Shown: positions 1 through 9,803 of the stretch, piece by piece
Position numbering within the stretch: position 1 is the first letter of the stretch
How the letters are laid out: each line of letters starts with the position of its first letter
Origin: Aquamicrobium aerolatum DSM 21857
GTDB taxonomy: Bacteria > Pseudomonadota > Alphaproteobacteria > Rhizobiales > Rhizobiaceae
Assembly: GCF_900113935.1 (NCBI RefSeq)
Contig: NZ_FORF01000012.1
Location: forward strand, 62,001 to 126,000
DNA: 64,000 nucleotides
Direction: 5' to 3'
Notes under the pieces: generated by a model
What the model was told of the DNA's origin: nothing
The model's input: the letters and a program-made list of their open reading frames with translations, nothing else
The model's database searches: none
Program-made: the position numbers and the translations under genes

Positions 1-411
1 AGTGGCATTGCCAGGGATCGGCGCAGGGCCGACCTTGGCCGGCTCCACCGGAGCCGCAGGTGCATCAGCCGATGCAACCTCAGGGTCGGGAGCGGGCTCG
101 GCCTTTGGCTGCATTGCCGCATCCAGACCTGCCCGCACATCCTTTGCCGCCTGCTCCATGGGCGCGAGCGCCTTGCGGATCTCGTTCTTGGGGTTGAGCG
201 CGCGAACGTCGTCGGCGACCTTCTTCAGATCGTCGAGTTCGGCTTCCTTGAGAGCCTCGTCAAATTGCTTGCGAAAATCGTTCGCCATGACGCGCAACTT
301 GCTGGTCGTCTTGCCGAACGTACGCAGCATGCCGGGCAGCTCTTTGGGACCGACAACCACGATTATGACAATCGCGATCACCAGCATTTCGCCCCAGCCG
401 ATGTCTAACAT
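1..411 (-). CDS. tatB: Sec-independent protein translocase subunit TatB (3' end beyond window)
   Basis: TatB is the inner-membrane receptor component of the twin-arginine system, which exports folded proteins with RR signal peptides; it works with TatC. Translation from the ATG at 409-411 opens with MLDIGWGEMLVIAIVIIVV, the short periplasmic start and single membrane helix of the family. The conserved GP hinge (VGPKELPGMLR), an amphipathic helix and a charged Pro/Ala-rich tail follow. The reading frame stays open for 137 codons to base 1, so the C-terminus and any tatC lie outside the window. It follows tatA by 47 bp on the same strand, as in ordinary tatABC operons. Confidence 0.93.
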   Translation of the reverse strand, partial: MLDIGWGEMLVIAIVIIVVVGPKELPGMLRTFGKTTSKLRVMANDFRKQFDEALKEAELDDLKKVADDVRALNPKNEIRKALAPMEQAAKDVRAGLDAAMQPKAEPAPDPEVASADAPAAPVEPAKVGPAPIPGNAT

Positions 412-458
412 CGCTTCTCAACTCCAAGGCAGACAGATCAGACACGCTCGCGTGCGTT

Positions 459-683
459 TCAGGAGGGCTTGCTCGCCTTGTCCTTGGACTGGACGACCGC
501 TTCATCGGTGCGGTGCTCGACGGTCTTTGCCGCCTCCGCCTCGTCCTCGTCGCTCATGCCCTTCTTGAAGCTCTTGATGCCCTTGGCCATATCGCCCATC
601 AGCTCCGGAATCTTGCCACGTCCGAACAGAAGCAGGACGACAACCAGGACGATGAGCCAGTGCCAGATCGAGAAAGTACCCAT
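459..683 (-). CDS. tatA: Sec-independent protein translocase subunit TatA
   Basis: TatA forms the size-variable translocation assembly of the Tat pathway in the inner membrane. The 74-residue protein has the family plan: a short N-terminus ([13 protein letters not shown]), one hydrophobic helix (about residues 5-20), the [23 protein letters not shown] hinge and amphipathic helix (written here as [10 protein letters not shown] then [13 protein letters not shown]), and an acidic then basic polar tail. The start is preceded by an AAAGAG ribosome site. In relatives tatA normally follows scpB directly; here an ABC ATPase gene (740-1837) lies between them. Confidence 0.95.
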   Translation of the reverse strand: MGTFSIWHWLIVLVVVLLLFGRGKIPELMGDMAKGIKSFKKGMSDEDEAEAAKTVEHRTDEAVVQSKDKASKPS

Positions 684-739
684 TTCAATCTCTTTCGAAT
701 GTTTCCCGCAGTCGTTTTGCCACGACTCCGATTGTTGAC

Positions 740-1837
740 TTATGCGCTTTCGCCTGTCTTTTCAAACACAAGCACATCGGATGGTCTTACCGTGAGCCAA
801 ATTTCCCGATGATGAGAGGACAAAGCGCCGCATCTGACGCGCGCGCGTATATTTTTCTCCACCCCCGGAACTGCCAGCTCGAGCAATTCCACAACCCCCA
901 AGAAACGGCGTGATACCACTCTCGCGGGGATTTCGCCATGCGTATCGGAGACATCGAATGCCGACAGACGCATGGCAACCGACGCAAGAGAGCCATTTGT
1001 GACGGCTGGAGCCGGAAACCGACCGAGCGGCGTTTCAGCATGACCATCGGTCACGCGGGCAGTGAAGACGTTCAGTTCCGAGAAAAAGCCAGCCGCGAAC
1101 AGGGTTGCGGGATTGTTGTACAATTCATGGCCTGTCGCCAACTGAACCAGCCTGCCCTCGTTGAGCAACGCGATCCTGTCCGCCATTCGCATGGCTTCTT
1201 CAGCATCATGCGTGACGACTATGGCCGTAGCGCGGCTTTGACGCAAAATCGATAAAGTGTCGGCACGGACAGAGTCCTTCAGCCGCGAATCAAGACCGGA
1301 AAATGGCTCATCCATCAGCAGTACCGCAGGCCTTGGCGCGATGGCACGCGCCAGTGCGACACGCTGCTGCTGCCCGCCAGAAAGGATATTCGGAAAGGCG
1401 TTGGCATATTGCGCGAGCCCAACACGTTCCAGCGATATCATCGCTTCCCGGCGCGCTTCTTCCTTTGAAAGCGCCGTCAGGCCGAAGCGGACATTGTCGA
1501 GAATGCTCAGATGCGGAAACAGGGCATAGTCCTGAAAGACCAGTCCAACGGAGCGCTGCTCTGGCGGGAGAAACACGTCCGGACCGGAGATCTTGCGCTC
1601 GTTGAGAAAGACCGCACCACTGGTCTGGCGTTCAATGCCGGCGGCGATGCGCAGAAGCGTCGTCTTACCCGAGCCGGATGGGCCAAGAAGACAAAGCACC
1701 TCCCCCGGTTCCGCCGCGAGAGAAATATCGCGCAATGTCGGCAGGCCGGGTCTGAATTCGTGTCCAACGCGGTCGAACGACAGCCGAGCGGCAAAAGAGA
1801 CGCCTGCGGTGACCGTCGTGGCCGAGCCTACTGCCAT
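740..1837 (-). CDS. ABC transporter ATP-binding protein, Fe(III)/FbpC-like type, without partner genes
   Basis: This is a 365-residue ATPase subunit of an import ABC transporter. Visible motifs are Walker [10 protein letters not shown] (about residues 53-61), a Q-loop in [11 protein letters not shown], the signature LSGGQQQR, Walker B VLLMDEP and the switch histidine in VTHDAEEAM. The C-terminal 120 residues look like the TOBE-type regulatory domain of the CUT1/FbpC group. Similarity to Fe(III) importer ATPases is my reading; the substrate is not proven. No permease or binding protein is adjacent. A GGAGG ribosome site lies 10 nt before the ATG. It sits between scpB and tatA, which are usually neighbours, and a palindromic repeat lies just upstream. 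Confidence 0.88.
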   Translation of the reverse strand: MAVGSATTVTAGVSFAARLSFDRVGHEFRPGLPTLRDISLAAEPGEVLCLLGPSGSGKTTLLRIAAGIERQTSGAVFLNERKISGPDVFLPPEQRSVGLVFQDYALFPHLSILDNVRFGLTALSKEEARREAMISLERVGLAQYANAFPNILSGGQQQRVALARAIAPRPAVLLMDEPFSGLDSRLKDSVRADTLSILRQSRATAIVVTHDAEEAMRMADRIALLNEGRLVQLATGHELYNNPATLFAAGFFSELNVFTARVTDGHAETPLGRFPAPAVTNGSLASVAMRLSAFDVSDTHGEIPARVVSRRFLGVVELLELAVPGVEKNIRARVRCGALSSHHREIWLTVRPSDVLVFEKTGESA

Positions 1838-1925
1838 TACTTCATTGCCTCCAAATTCCTTGCCGCGGTTTCAAAGCGCATCGCGATCTTCCGGATTCGC
1901 TTGCGGGCCTGAAACCCTTGTAGTC

Positions 1926-1990
1926 GCGCATATCTTCATCCTGAGACCGGTTTTCACGTTCGGGAGACATGCTTTAGCTGCTGTAACAGG
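1926..1990. repeat. Rhizobiales-type intergenic palindromic element, diverged copy
   Basis: Between scpB and the ABC ATPase gene lies a partly self-complementary stretch. Read on the minus strand it goes GCATGTC, CCCGAAC, GTGAAAACCGG and ends GATATGC, so GCATGTC pairs with GATATGC through one G-U. The GCATGTC/AAAACCGG core resembles the short palindromic elements abundant between genes in Rhizobiales. Bases 1845-1920 carry further repeat-like sequence. No gene is seen in the 183 bp gap. The family assignment is from memory and needs a genome-wide copy count. Confidence 0.55.
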
Positions 1991-2020
1991 CCCGACGCAA
2001 CAAGCATTGGCTGTTCGTCA

Positions 2021-2755
2021 TCAATCGTCGTTGATGCGGGGGGTGAGCAAGCCGAGCTCCTCAAGATCGATGTCGGTCAGCGGTTCCTCGTCATCGCCGA
2101 ACAGATCAGGATCGGCAGGTGGCTGAGGCATGACGAAACTCGACGGCATGCGCGACGATAAAAGCCCGGCACCTTTCAACTCGTCCATTCCCGGCAGATC
2201 GCGGATCTCTTCAAGTCCGAAATGGTCGAGGAAAGTGTCGGTCGTGCCATAGGTGACAGGGCGGCCCGGTGTGCGGCGCCTGCCCCGCATCCGTATCCAG
2301 GCACTTTCCATCAATGTGTCGATGGTGCCCTTGGACGTCTCCACGCCGCGTATCTCTTCGATCTCGGCGCGGGTGACAGGTTGATGATAGGCAATGATCG
2401 CCAGAACTTCGAGGGCGGCGCGCGAAAGCTTCTTCTGCTGGACGGAATCGCGGCTCATCAGGAACGCCAGATCGCCCGCCGTGCGAAATGCCCAGGCATC
2501 GGCGACCCTGACAAGGTTCACGCCCCGCCGCTCATACTGCCGCTGAATTTCAGCCATCACGGCATCGACATCGACGCCATCGGGCAGGCGTTGCGCGAGA
2601 GCCTTCCGCGAAACGGGCTCGGCAGCGGCGAAGACGATAGCTTCAGCCATCCGCACAGCTTCCATCATGTCGAACGCAGGGGTGTCGACGCCGGTGTCTT
2701 CGCTGTCAGCCCCATCGAGCACGAAGGGCACCACATTTGCGCCGCTCTCACTCAT
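2021..2755 (-). CDS. scpB: Segregation and condensation protein ScpB
   Basis: ScpB is the kleisin-binding dimeric winged-helix subunit of the SMC-ScpAB condensin, which organises and segregates the chromosome. The 244-residue product has the two winged-helix regions of the family; recognisable blocks are EAIVFAAAEPVS, LEVLAIIAYHQPVTRAEIE and the RMRGRRRTPGRPVTYGTT turn. The frame is open further upstream, but the ATG at 2753-2755 overlaps the scpA stop by 8 bp, which indicates translational coupling and fixes the start. The acidic C-terminal tail (about residues 205-244) is an extension common in alphaproteobacterial ScpB. Confidence 0.94.
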   Translation of the reverse strand: MSESGANVVPFVLDGADSEDTGVDTPAFDMMEAVRMAEAIVFAAAEPVSRKALAQRLPDGVDVDAVMAEIQRQYERRGVNLVRVADAWAFRTAGDLAFLMSRDSVQQKKLSRAALEVLAIIAYHQPVTRAEIEEIRGVETSKGTIDTLMESAWIRMRGRRRTPGRPVTYGTTDTFLDHFGLEEIRDLPGMDELKGAGLLSSRMPSSFVMPQPPADPDLFGDDEEPLTDIDLEELGLLTPRINDD

Positions 2756-3575
2756 GGATCGTCTCTGCCTCACGCGATGCCGGACGCAGATAGATGGGCG
2801 CGAACGCCTTGTCCTGACGCACCTCCAGCTTGCCCTCCCTGACAAGCTCCAGACTGGCGGCAAACGAGCTGGCAATCGCCGTGACACGGTCTTCGGGTGA
2901 CGAAATATAGCGCAGCAGGAACATGTCGAGCGCGGTCCAGTCGCCAACATCACCGATGAGGCGCGACAACACTTCCCGAGCGTCCTTGAGGGACCACACG
3001 CCACGTCTGGCGATGTGAACATTGGTCACAGCCTGGCGCTGGCGCAGCGAAGCATAGGCGGTGAGAAGATCGTAGAGCGAGGCGGAGTATTCGTTGTGAC
3101 GCTCGACAATGACCGTTTCCGGCATGCCGCGCGCGAAGACGTCACGTCCCAGGCGGTTGCGGTTGACGAGCCGCGCTGCGGCGTCACGCATCGCCTCAAG
3201 ACGGCGCAGACGGAACTGCAGCACCGCCGCCATCTCTTCGCCGCTCTGCTCACCATCGGCAGTCGGACGCGGAATGAGCAGGCGGGATTTGAAATAGGCC
3301 AGCCATGCCGCCATTACGAGATAGTCGGCGGCCAGTTCCAGCCGGAGGCGCTGTGCGCGATCGATGAAGGCAATATATTGCTCGACCAGCGCAAGCACGG
3401 AAATACGCGACAGATCGACCTTCTGGGCCCGTGCAAGATGCAACAAAAGGTCGAGCGGGCCTTCGAAGCCTTCGACATCGACGACGAGCGAGGGCTCCGA
3501 CAGGCCGCGTTCCTCATCGGAACCGTCCCACAGCGCGTCCATTGGCGTGGACTTTGCGTCGGATGCTGCGTTCAA
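2748..3575 (-). CDS. scpA: Segregation and condensation protein ScpA
   Basis: ScpA is the kleisin subunit that bridges the SMC heads in bacterial condensin. The 275-residue product carries the diagnostic N-terminal block VEGFEGPLDLLLHLARAQKV (about residues 34-53), which contacts SMC, a helical middle that binds ScpB, and a C-terminal winged helix. The start is a TTG at 3575: AAGGA stands 7 nt before it, whereas the next ATG (3542) has no ribosome site. It begins 10 bp after the nagZ stop and overlaps scpB by 8 bp, giving the order nagZ-scpA-scpB. Confidence 0.93.
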   Translation of the reverse strand: MNAASDAKSTPMDALWDGSDEERGLSEPSLVVDVEGFEGPLDLLLHLARAQKVDLSRISVLALVEQYIAFIDRAQRLRLELAADYLVMAAWLAYFKSRLLIPRPTADGEQSGEEMAAVLQFRLRRLEAMRDAAARLVNRNRLGRDVFARGMPETVIVERHNEYSASLYDLLTAYASLRQRQAVTNVHIARRGVWSLKDAREVLSRLIGDVGDWTALDMFLLRYISSPEDRVTAIASSFAASLELVREGKLEVRQDKAFAPIYLRPASREAETIHE

Positions 3576-3585
3576 GCTGATGTCC

Positions 3586-4611
3586 TTAGGCGACAGCCTC
3601 CATCAGAGAGGCGAATTCGTTCCTGACCTGTACTTCATCTGCGTCGTCGCGCATGCCGAGCCCGATGACTGCCTTCTGGGCCCGCTCAAGCGCCCTGCCC
3701 GACAGCACCGGCGCGCGCGCCGCAACAGCGCGCATTTCGTCCATCAGGCCATTGCAATGAAGAACGACATCGCATCCGGCTGCAAGGATCGCATCCGTTC
3801 GCGAGGCGAAATCCCCAGAAAGCGCCTTCATCGAGACGTCATCGCTCATCAAAAGGCCGTCAAAGCCCAGTTCTCCCCGAATGATGTGATCCACGGCGTG
3901 ACGCGATGTGGTGGCCGGATTGTCCTTGTCGATGGCAGTGTAGACCACATGGGCGGTCATCGCCATCGGGGCATCGGCCAGCGCCGCAAAGGGCGGAAAG
4001 TCATGCGCGCGCAGTTCGTCAAGCGAAGCTTCCACCACGGGGAGATGATGGTGGCTGTCGGCGAAAGCCCTGCCATGGCCCGGAATGTGCTTGATGACCG
4101 GCAGGACGCCGCCATCCTGCAGCCCCTGCATCGCGGCCCTGCCCATCGCCGCAACGATGGCAGGCGTCTTGCCGTATGCACGGTTGCCGATCACGTCGTG
4201 GGCACCCTCAACGGGCACGTCGAGAACCGGCAGGCAGTCCGCATTGATGCCGTAGGACAAGAGATCGAAGGCGTGCAGCCGCGACATCAGCCATGCGGCG
4301 CGCAAGCCAGCCTCACGGTCGTGCTGATAGAGCGCACCGAGCGCGGCGCCGGACGGATAGTCCGGAGCCATCGGCGGACGAAGGCGCTGAACCCGGCCAC
4401 CTTCCTGATCGATAAAGATCGGGGCGTCAGGCTGGCCGACGCAATCGCGCATTTCTGCCGCAAGATCGCGCAACTGGTCAGGCTCGGCGATGTTTCGGGC
4501 AAAGACAATAAAGCCCCATGGACGTTCGCCACGGAAGAAGGCTTTTTCATCTTCTGTCAGAGACAGGCCGGAACTACCGAGAATAAGTGCTTTGGATGCT
4601 GATTCGCTCAT
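3586..4611 (-). CDS. nagZ: Beta-N-acetylhexosaminidase NagZ (glycoside hydrolase family 3)
   Basis: NagZ removes the N-acetylglucosamine from anhydro-muropeptides in the cytoplasm during cell-wall recycling. The 341-residue protein shows the family signature KHIPGHGRAFADSHHHLP (about residues 184-201) with the mobile His/Asp acid-base pair, the nucleophile region LLMSDDVSM (about 267-275), and FIDQEGGRVQRL in the sugar-binding part. No signal peptide is present, as expected for a cytoplasmic enzyme. It leads the scpA-scpB operon and follows the SPOR-domain gene by 115 bp. Confidence 0.95.
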   Translation of the reverse strand: MSESASKALILGSSGLSLTEDEKAFFRGERPWGFIVFARNIAEPDQLRDLAAEMRDCVGQPDAPIFIDQEGGRVQRLRPPMAPDYPSGAALGALYQHDREAGLRAAWLMSRLHAFDLLSYGINADCLPVLDVPVEGAHDVIGNRAYGKTPAIVAAMGRAAMQGLQDGGVLPVIKHIPGHGRAFADSHHHLPVVEASLDELRAHDFPPFAALADAPMAMTAHVVYTAIDKDNPATTSRHAVDHIIRGELGFDGLLMSDDVSMKALSGDFASRTDAILAAGCDVVLHCNGLMDEMRAVAARAPVLSGRALERAQKAVIGLGMRDDADEVQVRNEFASLMEAVA

Positions 4612-4660
4612 CTGCTCATCTTAGCCTGTAGACGGAATTTTCGCATCTCGTGATGCGACA

Positions 4661-4693
4661 GGACCGCCCTGCCAGCAAAGGCAGCAGCGGTCC
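4661..4693. other. Strong hairpin downstream of the SPOR-domain gene
   Basis: GGACCGC (4661-4667) pairs with GCGGTCC (4687-4693), and an inner CTGCC (4669-4673) pairs with GGCAG (4680-4684). On the minus strand this lies just after the SPOR gene stop, but no U-run follows, so it is not a textbook intrinsic terminator. It may be a weak terminator, an RNA-stabilising hairpin or a small palindromic element. Confidence 0.4.
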
Positions 4694-4726
4694 TGAAGAA
4701 CGAGTGCTTCTCATAGGATAACGCGA

Positions 4727-7700
4727 TCAGCGCGACACGAAGCAGCTGCCGCCAGCCGACTTGTAGCGGGTGCAGAGCTGGATCGCTTCGTCGCGGCTCG
4801 CCGCCGGAATCCTGACACGGTAATAGGTGCCCATGCCCTGAATGTCGGCGCGAACGATGTTGACACCACGCCCCTGCAACACGCTGCCATAACGACGCGC
4901 CAGATCCTGATAGGCGGCCTGAGCGCCCTCGGCAGTCGGCTGCGATGCAACCTGCATCGACCATTCGCTGGTGGCTCCCGAAACAGGCGCAGCTGCAGCT
5001 GGTGCGGAAACCGGCGTTGCTGGTGCCTGCTGCTGGACCGGAGCCGGGGATGGCGCGGCGGCGGGTGCCTGCGCAACGCTGGTTTGCGGTGCAACGCGAG
5101 GCGTCGGGACAACCGAAACGCTTTCCGGTGTGTTGACGACCGGGCCATCATCCTGAGACGCAGCCTGATCCATGCCCGGAACTTCACCCAGCGGGGGAAC
5201 CGGAGTAGTTGGCTGACCAAGCACCGTTTCCTGCGGTTGCTGGACAACGGGTTCAGATACTTCAGGCGCGATTTCCTCACGCGGAACCATCGTGCCATCC
5301 GGACGCACGACCATGGTGCGCACACGGCGCGGCGCGACTGCGGCCAGATCTTCGGGTGTTCCCGCAACGCCCGGCTCGGCTTCCGGCAGAATACGGTCCT
5401 CGGACTTGGCAAGGCCTTCGATCGTGTCTTCGCCGTCCACGCCGGAGCTGAACGAAGGCGGCAGAATCTCCGCGTCTTCGACCTGAGCCGTCACGTCGAT
5501 CGGCTCTTCCGTATTGGCAATCAGGCGCTCCTGGCCGGGAGCCGCCGTCGGCCCACCTTCCGTCACGCGCTGATAGACCTGGCTGTCCTGATTGGGAACC
5601 GTCGCGCCACCTGGATTTTCCGGGCGAACCTTCATCGGATCGTTATCGGCACGGACAATCGCAGGGCTATCCGAACCGCCCCCAAACAGCGACATCGCGT
5701 AGAGACCCGCGCCACCGACGACAGCGACACCGAGAACCGCTGCCGCGATCATCACACCACGACGATGCGACGGTGGCGAAGCGCGGTCCTCATAAGAGGC
5801 CATGCCGATCGCCTGCTCCAGATCGGTCTCATAGTCGAAACCGTCGTCAGCAAGCGCCGTGTTTGGCGTCCACTGTCCCGAATCCTGGGTGGCGTCGTCC
5901 TGCTGCTGGTCCGCGAAGCTATTGCTGCCAGCGCCGCCCGCATAGGCATGGGACGCAGCTGCGGCAGTCACCGCCGCGGCAGCAGCCGGAACCGCCGCTG
6001 CGCTCCAGCTTGCAGGCTCTTCTGCAGCGGGATCTGCGGCATGTCCGCCAAACGCTTGCGAGATTTCGCTCTCAAGATCGTCGAAAAGCAGAGGCTCTTC
6101 GTCGCCATAATCAGCTTCAGGGATTTCGAGGTCGTCGAACAGCGGCTGAACGGCCTCGACCACGTCGACAGTCTCGATCTCCGGCATTTCCTCACGTGTC
6201 GCCGCATGGGCCGGGAATGCCGCGTAAGAGGCGGCAGCGCTCATCGTCGGCTGCTCCGGCTGAAGCTCCGGAAAGGCCGAGGGCGCGCTGGCTGCCGCCG
6301 GATAGGCGGAGCCGCTTGCAAAAGCGGTGTCGCGTTGATCTGCCGACGAGCTCCACGAAGGCGAAGTAGCGGTCGCGTAGGATGGCGTTACCTCACTTGC
6401 AGCGTAGGAGAACGCCGGCTCCGGCTCGGTAACCTCACCCAAGTCAGGTTCGAAATCAGCCTCGAAGAAATTGGCGAACTCGTCATCAAGAGACGATTCA
6501 ACTTCGGGCTCGACATGAGACGCTGCCGGAACTGGCGCCGGCTCGAACGAGATTGGCTCGCCGACTGGCTCGGGCTCTTCCATTGCCGGAACATCAAAGT
6601 CGAAATCGCTTTCGTCGAGAGCGAACGGCTCGACATCTTCGACAACAGGCTCGTTTACCGGTTCAAAGGCAGGAGCTGGCGCATCCACCGCCTCGCGATA
6701 AGGCTCTTCGGCGCGCGGCGAAATGAAATTAGCGCGGCCATAGGTGTTGGTCGGCGCGCTGAATGCCGGCTCGGTCCTAACTGCTGGAATGATTGAATCT
6801 TCGGCCAGCAACGCCGCCAGTTCGTCTTCCAGCGTGTCGGGTTCTTCGACAGGGACCGGAGCAACCACAGGCTCAGGCTCCCATGTGGAAGCCTCAATTT
6901 CAGCCACCGGCTCCTCTTGCCACGACACAGTCTCGGCCTCGGCAACGGGCGCAACTTCATAGGTTGGTTCCGCGCTCGTCATTTCGCCCTGCAGGGCGCG
7001 TGCAAGCTCGGCATCGAGATCAAATTCGCCAGTTGCGGGCTCGGGCTGTTCCGACAAGGGCTGCGTTGCGACAGCCTCGACAGGGTCGGGCTCCCATGCG
7101 GGCACGGACGTTTCTTCAACCGCCGCAACTGCATCCCATGACTGCGCCGCCATCGCAGGCTCGGCCGCATAGTCTGGCTCGACTTCATAGGCAGGCTCGG
7201 CGGCCACGTTCATTTCCGCAGCGAGCGCAAGACCAAGATCGGCGTCGAGGTCAATTTCGGCCTCCACCGGATCATCCGAATAGGATTCCAGCTGCGGAGA
7301 AACATCAGCGACGACGACTTCAGGCTCATGATAGGCGGTTGCTTGCGCCTCGATGGAGAAAGTCGGCTCTTCCGGCGCAAAATCCTCAACCTCTGACGGA
7401 AGATTGAATGCTTCGAACTCAGCCTCCAGCAATTCCTCAACGCGAAGATCGATTTCGTCCCGCGCATCTGCCTGCGCAGGCTCATAGGCCGACGAAGCAT
7501 AGTCGGGCTCAGGCTCAACCGCAGGAGCGTAGGCTGTCTGCTGATATGCGGTCGACTGATCTGAATAGCTGGTTTCGTAGCGCGCGGAGACGGGCTCTGG
7601 CGCTGCATAGGATTGCGGCGACGACGATGTGACCTCAACGGATGCCTGCGGCTGGTCGAACTCATCGAATTCGAAATCGCCCATCAGCTCTTTTTCAAGA

Positions 7701-7885
7701 TCGATATCGAAGTCGCCCGCAAACGAATCGCGCTCGACCGCCGTCGGGCTGACAGCGGACGCTTGCTGCGCGGCGCTGCCCGCCTCGCCACGCGGGTCAT
7801 GCCCCATGATTCTGGTCAGTTCAGCAAACGGATCGTTTTCAGCAAAGCCAAAATCGTCACGTCGGGTCTGATTGTTGTCTGCCAT
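4727..7885 (-). CDS. Large SPOR-domain inner-membrane division protein (RgsS/FtsN-like)
   Basis: This 1052-residue protein has three parts. Residues 1-700 form a very acidic, low-complexity cytoplasmic region with repeated short motifs of the type [FI]D-L-x(2)-[ED]-L-x(2)-[AE]-L. A single membrane helix lies at about 708-732 (GVMIAAAVLGVAVVGGAG). A Pro/Ala/Gln-rich periplasmic linker leads to a C-terminal SPOR domain (about 970-1052, SEWSMQVAS to the end), which binds denuded peptidoglycan at the septum. The topology resembles FtsN with a greatly enlarged cytoplasmic part. From memory, rhizobia have a SPOR protein in this neighbourhood (RgsS in Sinorhizobium) needed for septation; I infer equivalence from position and architecture. 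Confidence 0.85.
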   Translation of the reverse strand: MADNNQTRRDDFGFAENDPFAELTRIMGHDPRGEAGSAAQQASAVSPTAVERDSFAGDFDIDLEKELMGDFEFDEFDQPQASVEVTSSSPQSYAAPEPVSARYETSYSDQSTAYQQTAYAPAVEPEPDYASSAYEPAQADARDEIDLRVEELLEAEFEAFNLPSEVEDFAPEEPTFSIEAQATAYHEPEVVVADVSPQLESYSDDPVEAEIDLDADLGLALAAEMNVAAEPAYEVEPDYAAEPAMAAQSWDAVAAVEETSVPAWEPDPVEAVATQPLSEQPEPATGEFDLDAELARALQGEMTSAEPTYEVAPVAEAETVSWQEEPVAEIEASTWEPEPVVAPVPVEEPDTLEDELAALLAEDSIIPAVRTEPAFSAPTNTYGRANFISPRAEEPYREAVDAPAPAFEPVNEPVVEDVEPFALDESDFDFDVPAMEEPEPVGEPISFEPAPVPAASHVEPEVESSLDDEFANFFEADFEPDLGEVTEPEPAFSYAASEVTPSYATATSPSWSSSADQRDTAFASGSAYPAAASAPSAFPELQPEQPTMSAAASYAAFPAHAATREEMPEIETVDVVEAVQPLFDDLEIPEADYGDEEPLLFDDLESEISQAFGGHAADPAAEEPASWSAAAVPAAAAAVTAAAASHAYAGGAGSNSFADQQQDDATQDSGQWTPNTALADDGFDYETDLEQAIGMASYEDRASPPSHRRGVMIAAAVLGVAVVGGAGLYAMSLFGGGSDSPAIVRADNDPMKVRPENPGGATVPNQDSQVYQRVTEGGPTAAPGQERLIANTEEPIDVTAQVEDAEILPPSFSSGVDGEDTIEGLAKSEDRILPEAEPGVAGTPEDLAAVAPRRVRTMVVRPDGTMVPREEIAPEVSEPVVQQPQETVLGQPTTPVPPLGEVPGMDQAASQDDGPVVNTPESVSVVPTPRVAPQTSVAQAPAAAPSPAPVQQQAPATPVSAPAAAAPVSGATSEWSMQVASQPTAEGAQAAYQDLARRYGSVLQGRGVNIVRADIQGMGTYYRVRIPAASRDEAIQLCTRYKSAGGSCFVSR

Positions 7886-7988
7886 GGTATTTTTCCCGCA
7901 CTCACACTCGGTCGGACGCCGGCGACGTCACATAGGTTCGGCCCTACCAGCGTATTGTGGGTAAAAGGTGACAGGAATCACGCGTAGT

Positions 7989-9746
7989 TTAGCGCATCTC
8001 GGCTGGAGCATCAGCCCCGACCAGCGCCAACCCAGACGACAATACGTCCGAAACGGCCTGCACCAAACCCAGTCTGGCGTGGGTCAATTCTGGCTCGTTA
8101 ACCTTAATAAAGCGTAAGTCGTGGTTCTCAGATCCCCGGTTCCAGTGCGAATGGAAGGTCTGCGCGAGATCGTACAGGTAGAACGCCAGACGATGCGGCT
8201 CCATCGACTGCGCAGCCGACTCAATAAGGCGCGGATATTCAGCCAGCTTGCGAATGATCGACAGCTCGCCCTCATCCGTGAGCAAGTGCGCCGCTGCCTT
8301 CATCGCCGAACGTGGCACGCTGGAGCTGCCCAACTGCTCGTTGGCCTGGCGGAATACTGAATGGCAACGGGCCGACGCGTACTGGACGTAGAAGACCGGG
8401 TTGTCCTTCGACTGCTCGGTCACCTTCGCGAAGTCGAAATCAAGCGGCTCGGTGCTCTTGCGATAGAGCATCATGAAGCGGATCGGGTCGCGCCCCACTT
8501 CGTCAACGACGTCGCGCAGGGTGACGAACTCGCCTGAACGCTTCGACATGCGCACCGGCTCGCCATCGCGGAACAGCTTGACCAGATTGCAAAGCAGAAT
8601 AGTGACGTCGACAGCGCCGCCCGACAGAGCCTTGCCCAGCGCTTCCATGCGCTTGACATAGCCGCCGTGGTCAGCGCCGAGAATGAAGATCAGCTGCTCG
8701 AAATCGCGCTCGATCTTGTCCTTCATGTAGGCAACGTCGGCGGCGAAATAGGTGTAGGCCCCGTCAGACTTCATCAGCGGGCGGTCCATGTCGTCGCCAA
8801 CATCGGTGGACCGGAACAGGGTCTGCTCGCGGTCTTCCCAGTCGTCGCTCTTCTCACCCTTCGGAGGCGGCAGCTTGCCCTTGTAGACATGGCCCTTGAG
8901 GGTCAGATCGTTGATAGCCGTGCGAATGGCGCTGGCGTTGTTGGCATGGAGCGTGCGCTCGGAGAAAAACACCTCGTGGCGAACATTGAGCGCGGCCAGA
9001 TCCTCGCGGATCATCGCCATCATCGCGTCGATGGTGCGATCCTTGATCAGCGCCATGGCCTCTTCTTCAGGCATGGACAACAGCTTGGTGCCGAACTCGT
9101 CGGCCAGCGCCTTGCCAACCGGCACGAGGTAATCGCCGGGATAGAGGCCGGCCGGGATCTCGCCGATCTGTTCGCCCAGCGCTTCGCGGTAGCGCAGCAT
9201 CACCGAACGCGACAAAACGTCGATCTGCGCGCCGGCGTCGTTGATGTAATATTCCTTGGTGACGTCGTAGCCGGCAAAACCCATGATATTGGCCAGCGCG
9301 TCGCCGACAACGGCGCCACGGCAATGGCCGACATGCATCGGGCCAGTCGGGTTGGCCGAAACGTACTCGACGTTGACCTTCTTGTTACCGCCAACCGTCG
9401 AATGACCATAATTTTCAGCGGCTTCTAGCATATCGCCAAGGCGGGCCTGCCAGAAACCGTCGGCCAGCCGCAGATTGACGAAGCCGGGCCCGGCAATCTC
9501 GACAGCGGCCACATCGGGATCGGAACGCAACGCCGCGGCCAGCTGCTCTGCGAGCGCGCGCGGATTTTGCCCGACGGACTTCGCCAAAACCATTGCCGCA
9601 TTGGTCGCAAGGTCGCCATGGCTCGGATCGCGCGGCGGCTCGACGGCGACTCGGGTCAGATCAAGCTCTCCGCCCGCCTGTGGGACCAGGCCCAGCGTGC
9701 CGATTGCCTGCTCGATGCGCGACGCGAACTGCGCGAAAATATTCAT
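7989..9746 (-). CDS. argS: Arginine--tRNA ligase
   Basis: ArgS charges tRNA-Arg with arginine at the expense of ATP. The 585-residue class I synthetase shows the HIGH-type motif in [16 protein letters not shown], the KMSKS equivalent MSKRSG, and a C-terminal helical anticodon-binding domain ending in [15 protein letters not shown]. The frame extends 15 codons further upstream, but the ATG at 9744-9746 ([11 protein letters not shown]) matches the usual N-terminus of the family. It lies between dgt (57 bp upstream) and the SPOR gene on the same strand. Confidence 0.95.
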   Translation of the reverse strand: MNIFAQFASRIEQAIGTLGLVPQAGGELDLTRVAVEPPRDPSHGDLATNAAMVLAKSVGQNPRALAEQLAAALRSDPDVAAVEIAGPGFVNLRLADGFWQARLGDMLEAAENYGHSTVGGNKKVNVEYVSANPTGPMHVGHCRGAVVGDALANIMGFAGYDVTKEYYINDAGAQIDVLSRSVMLRYREALGEQIGEIPAGLYPGDYLVPVGKALADEFGTKLLSMPEEEAMALIKDRTIDAMMAMIREDLAALNVRHEVFFSERTLHANNASAIRTAINDLTLKGHVYKGKLPPPKGEKSDDWEDREQTLFRSTDVGDDMDRPLMKSDGAYTYFAADVAYMKDKIERDFEQLIFILGADHGGYVKRMEALGKALSGGAVDVTILLCNLVKLFRDGEPVRMSKRSGEFVTLRDVVDEVGRDPIRFMMLYRKSTEPLDFDFAKVTEQSKDNPVFYVQYASARCHSVFRQANEQLGSSSVPRSAMKAAAHLLTDEGELSIIRKLAEYPRLIESAAQSMEPHRLAFYLYDLAQTFHSHWNRGSENHDLRFIKVNEPELTHARLGLVQAVSDVLSSGLALVGADAPAEMR

Positions 9747-9803
9747 GGTTGTTAATCCGATGGGGTTTGAAACCGCCCGAAAGGCCGCCAATTCGGCGCT
9801 GAA

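Noticed and set aside
2756-3022. 89-codon N-terminal extension of the scpB frame
   Set aside because: It overlaps scpA entirely, is Arg/Ser/Cys-rich, and the ATG at 2755 has the coupling overlap and family start.
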